Positions 36,467-45,892 of a stretch of DNA of 64,000 bases are shown here, in pieces; position 1 is the stretch's first letter, and each line of letters begins with the position of its first letter. This stretch comes from JAHEFT01 sp963766195. GTDB lineage: Bacteria; Pseudomonadota; Gammaproteobacteria; Xanthomonadales; SZUA-36. Where the stretch lies: assembly GCA_963766195.1 (NCBI GenBank), contig CAVXYY010000005.1, positions 1-64,000 on the forward strand. The letters run 5' to 3'. A program made the translations under genes and the position numbers. Below the pieces are notes generated by a model. That model did not search any database. It was not told where the DNA came from and saw only the letters and a program-made list of their open reading frames with translations.

Positions 36467-37637
36467 TGGAACTCTTCGTCAAATCAGTCCTTACCCTGGT
36501 TGACCGGTTTTTATGGTCATCCCGCACCGTGACGCGGATGGCGCCGCATATTCGTGACGCCAATAACGTGCAGCGGCTCTGGAACACTTTTGTTTTTGCC
36601 AGTATTCCGGCCTGGCTGGTCGGTATGTGGAGCCTCGGCCACCAGACCAACATCGCCATCGCTGAATTTCAGCTGGAGTCCGTTCCCGGTTGGCGCGCCT
36701 GGTTGCTGAGCCAGTCTGGTATCGGTTTTGATCCCCATAGTGTCGCTGGGCAGTGCAGATCCACGGAATGCTGTATTTTTTCCCCGTGTTCTTCACGGCG
36801 CTTTTAACCGGAACGTTCTGGGAGGCCCTGTTCGCCACCGTGCGGCGTAAGCGGGTTGATGAAGGATTGCTGGCGATCACCTGGCTGTTTTGCCTGTTGC
36901 TGCCGGCGACGGTTCCGATGTACCAGGTCGTATTGGGTATGTCATTCGGTATTGTCGTGGGCAAGCTGATCTATGGAGGTTCCGGGCGCTACCTCGTGAG
37001 CCCTGCCCTGCTTGGTGTGGCTTTCCTGGTGTTTTCCTATCCCGAGCATGATGTACGCGCCAGGGGTCTGGGTGCCGGTTGCCGGGTATGACCAGCCGAC
37101 CGTGCTTGAGTTGGTGATCGACGAGGGCGGGGTCGGGGTTATCACCGTCGGTGGGTTACGACTTCTGGCAAATATTTCTGGGCAACCAACCCGGTTCATT
37201 CGGACTGGCTTCGCCGCTGGCGGCGATTGTTCGGTGGATGGTTCCTGGTCTGGACCGGCATGGCCTCCTGGCGAATCATGCTGGGCGCCTTCATCGGCAT
37301 GCTGGGCATGGTGCTGATCTGCAACGCCATTGCCCCGGACCATGAGCTTTTTTCGATGCCCTGGTACTGGCACTTTGTACTGGGTGGGTTCGTCTTCGGC
37401 GTGGTGTTCATTGCCACCGACCCGGTTACCTGCCCGATGACCGATCCGGGGCGCTGGGGCTTCGGCTTGTTCGTCGGCGCGCTGACGGTCCTGATCAGGG
37501 TGGGTAATCCGACCTATTACGAAGGTGTCATGTTCGCCATTCTGCTGGCCAGCATGTTTTCGCCCCTGATCGATTATGTCGTGATTGAAAGGAATATCCG
37601 CCGGCGCAGACTCAGGCTGCAGGGTGGTCTCAATTGA
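36463..37637 (+). CDS. nqrB: Na+-translocating NADH:quinone reductase subunit B, four frameshifts
   Basis: Membrane subunit that carries a covalent FMN and forms part of the sodium channel. Seen are an N-terminal RTVTRMAPHIRDANNVQRLWNTFVFASIPAW, IHGMLYFFPVFFTALLTGTFWEALFA, SGRYLVSPALLGVAFLVFSYP, LMPWYWHFVLGGFVFG-like and TDPVTCPMTDPGRWGFGLFVGALTVLIRVGNP. The region expected to hold the FMN-attachment threonine reads VAGYDQPTVLEL rather than the usual DG(Y/F)SGAT; the threonine is there but the motif is not. Frame changes lie near 36740, 37040-37070, 37150 and 37215. Length after repair is about 390 residues, near normal. Confidence 0.88.
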
Positions 37638-38420
37638 ATAACGACTCGCCGTTAAAAGCCTTCCTGGTCATCCTGTTGACCGCCCTGGTTTGTTCCTCGC
37701 TGGTGTCTGCGGCCGTCGTCATCCTGCGTCCGATCCAGCTCAACAACCAGATGCTGGATCGAAGCCGGAACATCATGAAATTGACCGGCCTGGTGGAAGA
37801 GGGCTGACCCCGAGCGATGAGGAAATGCTCGAACTGTATCGCGGCATGGATGTGCGGATCGTGGATATCGACCAGGCTTCGGTGTTCAACGACGAACTCG
37901 ACCCCTTGTCTTTTGATCCAGCGCCGCGCGGCGAATAATCCTGAGCTTGGTGTCGACATACCCGCCGATCAGGATCTGGCCAGTCTCGGTCGGCGCAGTC
38001 GTTATGCGACGGTCTACATCGTGCTCGCGGGATGGTGAACTGGACAGGCTCATCCTGCCGGTCCACGGTGCCGGGATGTGGTCGACGATTTACGGCTATA
38101 TCGCGCTGGAGTCTGATCTCAATACGATCGCTGCCGTCACGTTTTACGAACAGAACGAAACCCCGGGACTCGGGGATCAGATCCTGCGTCCGGAGTGGCA
38201 GGCACAGTGGGAAGGGCGCCGGATTTACGATGAAGTGGGTGAACTGCGCTTCGCAGTCAACCATGGAAAAGTGGAGCCAGGTTCGTCAACATGGTTGTAC
38301 GAAGTGGATGCGCTGACCGGCGCCACGGTGACGGCGGACGCGGTGACCAGCATGATGCATTACTGGTTCGGTCCGCATGGCTATCGTGGTTTTCTGGATT
38401 ACTTGCGCGAACAGGCGTAG
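37634..38420 (+). CDS. nqrC: Na+-translocating NADH:quinone reductase subunit C, three frameshifts
   Basis: Single-helix subunit with a covalently bound FMN on the periplasmic side. TTG 37634 starts NNDSPLKAFLVILLTALVCSSLVSAAVVILRP; later come VRIVDIDQASVFNDELDP, LILPVHGAGMWSTIYGYIALE, FYEQNETPGLGD and the flavinylation site LTGATVTADAVTSMM, where the second threonine of TGATVT would carry FMN attached by ApbE. The motif is intact, in contrast to nqrB. Frame changes occur near 37800, 37935 and 38030. The start overlaps the nqrB stop by four bases. No apbE is present in the window. Confidence 0.88.
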
Positions 38421-38430
38421 GAGTAGCTAC

Positions 38431-39090
38431 GTGACTTCGAAAGACACATTCCTCAAACCGCTTTTAAAGGAGAACCCGGTCACCCTGCATGTCCTGGGTA
38501 TTTGTTCTGCCCTGGCCATCACCAATTCCCTGACTTCATCACTGATCATGAGCGTTTCCCTGACGATCCGTTCTGGTCATGACGAATGTGACGATCAGCC
38601 TGATCCGGAAACACCTGCCGTCGAGCGTCCGCCTGATCGTTCAAATCACCATCATCGCCTCGGCAGTCGCCGTCATAGACCAGGTTCTGACGGCCTATTT
38701 GCCCGATGCAGCCAAGACATTGAGTGTTTATATTGCACTTGATCGTGACCAACTGCATCGTGCTTGGAAGGGCGGAGGCCTGTGCAATGAAGCACGGGGT
38801 AGGCACCAGTTTCCTGGACGCCCTTGGCAACGGGTTGGGGTTACAGCATCATCCTGATCATCGTGGCCGTGATCCGCGAACTGTTCGGCAACGGCTCACT
38901 GATGGGCCATCGGATTCTCGAACTGGTCCACGAGGGCGGCTGGTATGAACCCAACGCCATGTTGCTGTTGCCGCCGAGCGCCTTCTTCATCATTGGTTTC
39001 ATCGTCTGGGGTATCCGCAGCTGGAAACCCGAGCAGATAGAAAAGGCTGAGTTCAAACCAGCTCCCTTACCGGATAGTGAGAGACGCTAA
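38431..39090 (+). CDS. nqrD: Na+-translocating NADH:quinone reductase subunit D, three frameshifts
   Basis: Six-helix membrane subunit that with NqrE binds the intramembrane iron-sulfur centre. GTG 38431 starts TSKDTFLKPLLKENPVTLHVLGICSALAITNSL; further parts are ISLIRKHLPSSVRLIVQITIIASAVAVIDQVL, IVTNCIVLGRAEACAMKHGVGTSFLDALGNGLG and a final FFIIGFIVWGIRSWKPEQIE. The conserved cysteine in TNCIV.GRAEA, a cluster ligand, is retained. Frame changes near 38572, 38733 and 38838. It ends with TAATG overlapping nqrE. Confidence 0.88.
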
Positions 39091-39700
39091 TGAGTCATTT
39101 CATCGACATGTTTTTCCGGGCGGTTTTTCTTGAGAATCTTGCCCTGGCGTATTTCCTCGGGTATGTGTACCTTCCTGGCCGTGTCCAAAAAGGTCAAGAC
39201 GACGATTGGCCTGGGCATAGCGGTCATCGTTGTGGAAGCCATCAGTGTCCCGGTCAACAACTTGCTTTACAACTTCGTCCTGCGTGACGGCGCACTGGCC
39301 TGGGCCAACCTCGGGCACCTGGATTTCAGTTACCTGGGTTTGCTCACCCAGATCGCCGTGATTGCCGCGATGATCCAGGTTCTGGAAATGGTGTTGAACC
39401 GCTTCTTCCCGGCGCTCTACAACACCCTCGGTATTTTTCTGCCCCTGCTGACCGTCAACTGCGCCATCCTCGGAGCCTCGCTGTTCATGGTGCAGCGCGA
39501 CCTCGGGTTTCATCGACAGTGTTGCTTACGGTCTGGGGGCCGGGGTTGGCTGGGCGCTGGCGATCGTGATGCTGGCGGGTTTGAGGGAGAAAATGAAGTA
39601 CAGCGATATTCCGGCAGGCCTGGAGGGTCTCGGGATTGCGTTTGTTACCACCGGGCTGATTTCCCTCGCCTTTATGGGCATTGCCGGCCTGAGTTTCTAG
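39090..39700 (+). CDS. nqrE: Na+-translocating NADH:quinone reductase subunit E, two frameshifts
   Basis: Paralogue of NqrD in the membrane core. It starts MSHFIDMFFRAVFLENLALAYFLG and continues after a frame change near 39160 with TFLAVSKKVKTTIGLGIAVIVVEAISVPVNNLL, LTVNCAILGASLFMVQRDL and, after a second near 39508, FIDSVAYGLGAGVGWALAIVMLAGLREKMKYSDIPAGLEGLGI. The second cluster cysteine (TVNCAI) is retained. About 203 residues after repair, as expected. Confidence 0.9.
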
Positions 39701-39709
39701 GGAACCCTG

Positions 39710-40935
39710 ATGCAGGAAATTCTATACAGCGTCATCGTTTTTACCACGCTCCTCGTGTTGCTGGTGCTGATGATCCTGTGGGTCCGGGCACGGCTGGTGC
39801 CGCAGGGTGAAGTCATCATCAGGGTAAACGGGGAACGGGACGTTAAAGCGCCAATGCGGGCGGACGTCTGCTCGGAATATTGGCCGATGCGGAGATTTTT
39901 GTGCCGTCTGCCTGTGGTGGCGGCGGAACCTGTGGCCAATGCCGGGTCAGGGTGAAGAGCGGGGGAGGGTCCCTGCTGCCGACAGAGGCGTCATTGATCT
40001 CGAAAAAGGAGGCAGCCCAGGGCGAAAGACTGGCCTGCCAGGTCGTGGTCACGCAGGACATGGACATCCAGGTTGCCGAAGACATATTCGGCGTGAAAAA
40101 GTGGGAGTGCAGCGTCCGTTCGAACCACAATGTCGCCACCTTCATCAAGGAACTGGTGCTCGAGTTACCCGCTGGTGAATTGATCGATTTCAAAGCCGGG
40201 GGGTATATCCAGATCGAGTGCCCGCCTCACGAGCTGAGCTACTCCGATTTTGATATCGATGAAAAATACCTGGCGGACTGGATTCAATATGATCTTTTGA
40301 AATTGCAGTCAAAAGTCACCGAACCGACCATGCGGGCATACTCCATGGCGAGTTACCCGGAAGAAAAAGACATCATCATGCTCAACGTCCGGATTGCGAC
40401 GCCGCCTCCCCAGTCGCAGGGCAAGGTGCCTACGGGCGTCATGTCTTCTTATATCTTCAACCTCAAACCGGGCGACAAGGTCATGGTCTCCGGGCCGTAC
40501 GGCGAATTCCTGGCGAGGGAAACTGACAATGAGATGATTTTCATCGGCGGCGGTGCCGGCATGGCGCCGATGCGTTCGCATATCTTCGATCAACTCAAGC
40601 GGCTCAAGAGCAAGCGTAAAATTTCATTCTGGTATGGCGCGCGCAGTTTACGCGAGGCGTTCTACCGGGAAGAATTTGATGAACTGGCCGCAACACATGA
40701 AAATTTCAGCTGGCACCTGGCGCTGTCCGACCCCTTGCCTGAAGACAACTGGACCGGGCTGATCGGTTTTATTCACACCGTGCTGTATGAAAATTATCTC
40801 AAAGACCATCCTGCACCCGAGGACTGCGAGTACTACCTGTGCGGACCACCGATGATGAACGCGGCGGTCACCCGCTTGCTGGAAGATTTGGGCGTGGAAA
40901 AAGAAAACGTGTTGTTTGACGATTTTGGAGAATAG
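39710..40935 (+). CDS. nqrF: Na+-translocating NADH:quinone reductase subunit F, one frameshift
   Basis: Entry point of electrons: binds NADH and FAD and carries a 2Fe-2S cluster. It has an N-terminal helix (SVIVFTTLLVLLVLMILWVRARL), a ferredoxin domain with CGGGGTCGQCRVRV and a later cysteine in RLACQVVV, the FAD-binding RAYSMASYP, and NADH-binding GGGAGMAPMRSHIFD and YYLCGPPMM. The protein ends VLFDDFGE. One frame change near 39855 lies between DVKAP and AGGRLLGILADAEIF. Length about 408 residues, typical of NqrF. Confidence 0.94.
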
Positions 40936-40939
40936 TGCG

Positions 40940-41110
40940 ATGGGCGTATTCCTGGGAACACTGATCATTGTCGGCATTTGCTGCCTGGTGATGAGTTTCA
41001 GCCTGCTGTTCTCCGGCAAGCCATTCAGCGGAGGCTGTGGAAGCAAGCCGCCAGGTGCGCCACGCTGTGAAGACTTGCCCGAAAAGAGACCGGCACAAGC
41101 CGGTCCCTGA
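40940..41110 (+). CDS. nqrM: NqrM, Na+-NQR maturation protein (DUF539)
   Basis: Fifty-six residues: one transmembrane helix (FLGTLIIVGICCLVMSFSLLF) followed by GKPFSGGCGSKPPGAPRCEDL. NqrM is a small membrane protein needed to insert iron into the Nqr complex; its conserved cysteines follow the helix. The usual C-terminal CxxC pair is reduced here to a single Cys after APR. It starts four bases after the nqrF stop. Confidence 0.82.
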   Translation: MGVFLGTLIIVGICCLVMSFSLLFSGKPFSGGCGSKPPGAPRCEDLPEKRPAQAGP

Positions 41111-41132
41111 CGAATCGGAAGGAGAATCCTCT

Positions 41133-41535
41133 ATGAAGAGATCAATGCAGATTCAGGATTACATGCAAAAGGACTTTCTGACACTGGATCCTGAGATGGA
41201 TGTATTGCGTGCGGCACAATTGCTGATCAAAGCCGATATTTCAGGCGCTCCCGTGCTGGACAGGCACGGCAGGCTGGTCGGCATATTGACCGAACGGGAC
41301 TGCATGCAGGTGGCCCTGCAGGGCTTTTACCATGGTGAACCCGGCGGTCTGGTGAAAAAGCACATGAGCCCTGATCCGGAATACGTAAGCCCGGACAAGA
41401 GCATCCTGACAGTGGCTGAAATGTTCATACAAGGGCCGGTTCCAACGCTATCCGGTGGTCGATAACGGACGACTGGTGGGCGTGATAGCCCGGTGGGATG
41501 TGATGCGTGCCCTGGCCGAGTATTATCCCGGTTGA
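41133..41535 (+). CDS. Paired CBS-domain protein, one frameshift
   Basis: About 133 residues forming one Bateman module: first CBS (IQDYMQKDFLTLDPEMDVLRAAQLLIKADISGAPVLDRHGRLVGILTERD) and second CBS (VKKHMSPDPEYVSPDKSILTVAEMFI... RYPVVDNGRLVGVIARWDVMRAL). CBS pairs bind adenine nucleotides and act as energy sensors. The frame changes near 41437 between FIQG and RFQRYPVV. GGAAGGAGAA precedes the ATG. It probably belongs to the nqr transcript, 22 bases after nqrM; regulation of Nqr is possible but not shown. Confidence 0.85.
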
Positions 41536-41549
41536 TATACTCGATACTC

Positions 41550-41822
41550 GACGGGCACCCGGTGTGCACGCTGTCGCAGGGACCCCTCAACGACGTGATC
41601 ATGGTTTTTGCTTTCGCTCCGATCGTTGCCCTGTTGCTGGGAATTTCCTCGATTCATGTTCCGTGGGACACGCTGTTCCTCTCGGTGGTGTTGTACATCG
41701 TGCTGCCGGTGATTGCCCGCTTCTGGCGTTCTCGCCTGATGCAAATTCCAGCCAGGTTGTTTACCTGCCGCGTGCGCAGCCGGGATGAACGCCGGTTCGG
41801 CCAAGGAGGCGCGCTGGTGTAA
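41550..41822 (+). pseudogene. ACR3-family arsenite exporter, internal fragment
   Basis: About 50 residues (DGHPVCTLSQGPLNDVIMVFAFAPIVALLLGISSIHVPWDTLFLSVVLYIVLPVIARF) match the central helices of ACR3 arsenite permeases; the remaining 40 residues before the stop no longer do. The full protein has about 340-400 residues and ten helices, so both ends are missing. It lies 15 bases after the CBS gene and ends 33 bases before the converging regulator operon. With arsC upstream of the nqr operon it suggests a former ars locus, but this is inference. Confidence 0.7.
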
Positions 41823-41855
41823 ACAACTTCTCTGGTATTTTCAGCCAGCTTCGCT

Positions 41856-43017
41856 TCAGCGCCCGAAAAACTCTTTCGCAGCATTATCCCAACTGGCGTC
41901 GTCCAGCTTCTGAAACATCCCGATTGAGAGAGATCCGGAATCCCCGTTACCATGCGCTTTCTGGAAGAAAGCCTGGAAGCGGTCTATATCCTCCTGGAAC
42001 AGTGTGATGGCAGACTTTCCGATCTTTAACCGGGGCAGTTCTGCATCCAGGTTGTTGCCTTCGATCAGGCAGATCCAGTTTTTGCCGTATGGCGTCTCTT
42101 CGAGTTTCGCACAGTTCCTGCCCAGGGACTCGTTGATCATCACGACCTTGCCGCTCAGCGGAGCGTGAAACGGCGCCTTCCTGGAGCCCTGGTTAACCCG
42201 GAACAGGGGGTTCCCGGCCGTTACCGTCATGCCGACGTTGGGGAAATTGATGGAGTCCACGCTGCCGAGCAAGCTTCCTGGCGAAATCATCCAGACCGAC
42301 CCTTGCCGTGCCGTCCTCCGCAAGGCTGACCCAACAATGCCCGGCCGAGACATGGACGCCACCCGGGATCGAGAATTCCGCGACGGTGTCCTGATCCGCT
42401 TCCGCCGGATCCATGATGTGGACTGCCGGTTTCAACTGCTTTCTGTATCCTGTCCTGACGCTTGATCAGTGCCCGTTTGACGAACAGCCTCAACTCATCC
42501 TCGGTAAATGGCTTTTCAATGTAATCCAGCGCTCCGTGCTTCATGCACTCTACCGCGGACTCTACGCTGGCGAAGCCGGTGATGATGACGACATCGGTAT
42601 CGGGACGCAGGTGCTTGACGGACTTGGCCACATCCGTCCCGGACATGGCCGGCATTTTCAGGTCGGTAAATACGAAGTCGTAATCGTGCACCCGGATCAA
42701 TCCGAGAGCCTCCTGTCCCGTCTCAACGGTATCGACGCTGTAGCCGTCGAGCACAAGGATCTTGCGCAAACTGTCGAGTATGATCTCTTCATCGTCCACG
42801 CACAGGATACGCGCTGCCGGTTCCTCTACTTCAACGCGCTTCAGCGTTTTCGACTCGCGGGTGAAATCCAGCCGAAGACTCTCGGCCAGCGCGTCCGCGC
42901 GCTCATCCCGTCGTCTTTTCTGCTGGATCCTGAAAAACCATTCTCTTGCAGCCAGGTTCAAGAAAGAAGAACAGGATCAGGGTGGGCAGCACGATCGTTA
43001 ACAGAATGATCTTCATC
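41856..43017 (-). CDS. Membrane-anchored response regulator with GcvH-like output domain, three frameshifts
   Basis: From ATG 43017 (preceded by AAGGAGA) the protein begins with one transmembrane helix (MKIILLTIVLPTLILFFFL), a basic juxtamembrane helix (REWFFRIQQKRRRDERADAL), a receiver domain with ILCVDDEEIILDSLRKIL, phospho-acceptor FTDLKMPAMSG and switch lysine in YIEKPFTEDEL, and then a GcvH-like fold: HVSAGHCWVSLAEDGTARVGLDDFARKLLG, VNQGSRKAPFHAPLSGKVVMINESLG, YGKNWICLIE. The residue at the lipoyl-lysine position of GcvH is serine. No DNA-binding domain. Frame changes near 42958, 42433 and 42285. Last gene of the operon; paralogous to 48633-49796. Confidence 0.8.
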
Positions 43018-43059
43018 AAAATCTCCTTGAAACTAAACGACAGCAGCCGGTTCGGGTCT

Positions 43060-43848
43060 TCATGAACTCAGCCACTGCAAATTATTCTCCGGGTTTGGCG
43101 GCAATATCCGGTACAACCACCCCCTGAAATACGGGTCTTTTTCGACCAGCGAGGGGTTCGTGCGCGCCTCCTCGTTGACCTCGAGAATTTTTCCATCCAT
43201 CGGGCAGATGATGCCGTGCGCGGATCCGTCCAGCGAAGTTGCAGTCGCACAGGGGATGCCCTGCACCAGGTCTTCGCCGGGCAATGCCAGTTCGAATTCC
43301 CTGATCCCCTCCACCGCCTTCAGGAACAGGTCACAGACCCCGATCCGCGCGGTTCCCTCGTCCTCGAGCACAACCCAGCTGACATAGGCGAGCCGATAGT
43401 AGTTTGCCGGGCAGGGAACGTAGCTCATGGAGTGCTGTCGTGGCAGACCGGCCGACTCAGCCTCTTCCAGGAGCATTGCGCAGCGCAGGCTGCGCCGGAT
43501 GACCGTGAGCAGTTCGTCGGCCGTGAATGGCTTTGAAATATAGTCCACGGCGCCCGTCGAGGTCAGGCTTTTTACCGCGTTTTCCACGGTGGAGTAGCCT
43601 GTCATCATGACCACGGGCGTCTGGATGCCCCTGCGGTCGAGCTCCTCGAGGAACTGGAACCCATCGAGTTCACTCATCATGATGTCGCACAGCACCAGGC
43701 GAAACTTGTTGGTCTCCAGAAATCGAAGCGCCTCGGTGGCGTTATCCGCAGCAGCAACGGTCATCCCTTCCGCGCTGCAAACCTTCACTACGGCCTGGGT
43801 GACCGTCAGTTCATCGTCTATGACCAGGATGTCCCGCAGCATGCTCAT
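43060..43848 (-). CDS. Response regulator with GcvH-like output domain (soluble)
   Basis: An intact protein of 262 residues. The receiver domain (ILVIDDELTVTQAVVKVC, LCDIMMSELDGFQFL with the phospho-Asp, VVMMTGYSTVENAV, YISKPFTADELL) has all catalytic residues. The second half is GcvH-like: YRLAYVSWVVLEDEGTARIGVCDLFLKAVEGI, LALPGEDLVQG, GIICPMDGKILEVNEEARTNPSLVEKDPYFRGWLYRI. The sequence around the lipoyl position is LDGSAHGIICP, without lysine. It lacks the N-terminal helix of its two paralogues. Its ATG overlaps the kinase stop (ATGA), so it is the likely cognate partner of that kinase. Confidence 0.85.
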   Translation of the reverse strand: MSMLRDILVIDDELTVTQAVVKVCSAEGMTVAAADNATEALRFLETNKFRLVLCDIMMSELDGFQFLEELDRRGIQTPVVMMTGYSTVENAVKSLTSTGAVDYISKPFTADELLTVIRRSLRCAMLLEEAESAGLPRQHSMSYVPCPANYYRLAYVSWVVLEDEGTARIGVCDLFLKAVEGIREFELALPGEDLVQGIPCATATSLDGSAHGIICPMDGKILEVNEEARTNPSLVEKDPYFRGWLYRILPPNPENNLQWLSS

Positions 43849-45712
43849 GACTTCACCGGAATCCTGATGATAAAGCTTGTCCCAACGCCCACTTTGCTTT
43901 CCACCTTGATGGTTCCATTGTGGTTGTCCACGATCCCCCAGGTAACGGCCAGGCCCAGCCCTGTACCCTTTTGGCCCTTGGTGGTTGCGAATGGCTCGAA
44001 AAGCTTGGGGATTTGCGTTTCGGGAATACCGCAACCGTCGTCTTCCACCCGGACCTCGACGAATTCGTCGTTCCAGGAGGAATCGACCTGTTCCCAGCGA
44101 TGCCAGCCGCAGCCTTCGTGTCAAACAACCCTGGACCATGCCTTTCAGCGGAACTTCAAATGCGTAGATCGCAGAGCCGCACTTCGGACAGACCTCTCCG
44201 TCGGCCATCAGCGACCTCGAACATTCGGGACACAGCAGTTCCACGCCTTCCACGAAAGCAGGCATCTCATTCAGGTGATGCTCGTCTGAGCCGTACATCG
44301 GATTGAGGTAGATGAGCCCGGTGAGATCCTTTTTCCGGAAACGCATGCCGATGGCGGGTTTGCCGTCGATCTGGACTTTCCTGTCAACCAGGTCATGCCG
44401 CTTCGGACACAGCGCACGTTTGATCTGCAGCGTACCCGAGGGACGAACCCGGATCGCCTTGCTGGTGACTTTCAGCGTTCCGCTGTTTTCACCGATCGCG
44501 TCCAGGGCGTTGACCATCAGGTTGATGAACACCTGCTGGATCTGGTTGGCGTCCACCGTTACCTTGGGCAGGGCCGCATCGAGGTCCATGACCAGCTTGA
44601 CCCGCCCCAAAGAAAGTTGATTTTCAATCACCGCGACGGCACGGCCGATGATCTCGTTGATATCGGCCTGGCGCTTTTTCGGGACGGTTTGCCGGGCAAA
44701 ATCCAACAGGCTCTTGACAATCTCACGGCAGCGGATGGTTTCCGAAACGATGACATCCAGGTCTTTACGCATCTCAGGCTGTCCCTGCGATCGCTTCTGC
44801 AAATAACTGCTGTACGTGAGCACGGCCGTCAGGGGATTGTTGATTTCATGCGCCACCCCGGCAGCCAGTCTGCCCAGGGAGGCGAGCTTGTCCGACTGAA
44901 AGAGCTGCAGCCGGGCCTGGGCCAGGTTTTCGGTCATGTTGTTGAAGGACCTGGCCAGCATGCCCAGTTCGTCGTCCCGCTTCACTTCCACCCGGTGGGC
45001 CAGGTTGCCGCCGGCCACATGCTTCATCGCCGCAAGAAGTTCCTGGACCGGGCGGTCGATCCACCAACGGACCATCAGGCCGACGATAAGGCTCAGGATG
45101 AGGATGACGCTGACGGCGAGAATGCCTGCCGCCAACTGGCTGCGGCGGATATTTCGATCGACATCGGTCAGCGGCATGGTGACGTCGAGCACTCCGAGTA
45201 CGGTCTGCGATTCCGGGTGGGCATGACAGGCGGACTCCCAGCACGATGGCGAGTTGTAGATCGGGTCGATAATGCCCAGCAGCCGGGGAGAGTCCGGATG
45301 GGGTTGGAATACCCGTGTGCGTTCCTTCGTCTCCAGGTGTTCCAGGGGCTCCCCCACGCGAATGACAGCGGTAGCAACTCTCCGCTTTCTGGTCGACCAT
45401 CTCGCCAATCTCTGCCGACTCCGAGGAATAGATGATTTCGCCCGATTTGTTGAATACACGGATGCGATCGATACTCGCTTGCTGCCCGATGCGGCGGATG
45501 CTCTCGTGAATCCGCTCACGGTCATTGCGCAGCATGTCGTACTCGGTATCGGATTTAACGGCTTCGCTTAATTGACGCGCATGCCGCTCCACTTCAGACA
45601 GCAGGCTCCTGCTTTGGGACTGGATATTGAACCAGGCGAAAATACCAATGGCCAGCAGGGCCGTGAGAACGACTCCGAAGGTCAGCTTAAAGCCTATTTT
45701 CTTGCCTAGCAT
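43845..45712 (-). CDS. Heme-motif membrane sensor histidine kinase with zinc ribbon inserted in the ATPase domain, two frameshifts
   Basis: Order of parts: TM1 (GFKLTFGVVLTALLAIGIFAWF); a periplasmic sensor of about 130 residues containing ESCYRCHS and, after a frame change near 45372, SCWESACHAHPESQTVLGVLDV; TM2 (AAGILAVSVILILSLIVGLMV); HAMP; the phospho-acceptor box GVAHEINNPLTAVLTYSSYL; N box VFINLMVNALDAIGENSG; then an unusual insert of about 110 residues with CPKRHDL, CPECSRSL and CPKCGSAIYAF; and, after a frame change near 44105, the G boxes VEDDGCGIPETQIPKLFEPFATTKGQKGTGLGLAV. CYRCH is a c-type heme site and CX4CH is a second candidate. It lies 19 bases after the small membrane gene and overlaps the first regulator gene. 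Confidence 0.85.
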
Positions 45713-45731
45713 GAGTCACTCGCCACGGACG

Positions 45732-45869
45732 TTAGCGATTTTCCGTGCGCTTTTTCGCCGGCTTCGACAAATACCGGACCAGGTAGATAAACAGCACCCA
45801 GAAACTCAACAGAAGCAGGTACTCCAGGCCTTTCGTTTCGAAAATATTGACGTAGGTGAATGAGTCCAT
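45732..45869 (-). CDS. Small single-helix membrane subunit (HmcD-like)
   Basis: Forty-five residues: a short polar start MDSFTYVNIFETKGLEYL, one transmembrane helix (LLLLSFWVLFIYLVRYL) and a basic tail SKPAKKRTENR. ATG 45869 is preceded by GAGAGGACT; an upstream extension of 22 residues would overlap the preceding gene. Size, topology and position after the NrfD-like subunit resemble HmcD of the Desulfovibrio Hmc complex, although such short sequences cannot prove homology. Probably an accessory subunit of the redox complex. Confidence 0.65.
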   Translation of the reverse strand: MDSFTYVNIFETKGLEYLLLLSFWVLFIYLVRYLSKPAKKRTENR

Positions 45870-45892
45870 TTGAGTCCTCTCCAGGTTTTGTG

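Noticed and set aside
35107..41110. An rnf operon (RnfABCDGE)
   Set aside because: NqrA (MRIQISRGLDIPLAGEP start), NqrF with ferredoxin plus FAD/NADH domains, and NqrM identify Na+-NQR; no RnfB or RnfC iron-sulfur proteins are present.
41856..43017. A glycine-cleavage system locus (gcvH)
   Set aside because: The GcvH-like domains are fused to receivers, lack the lipoyl lysine, and no gcvP, gcvT or lipoyl transferase gene is nearby.
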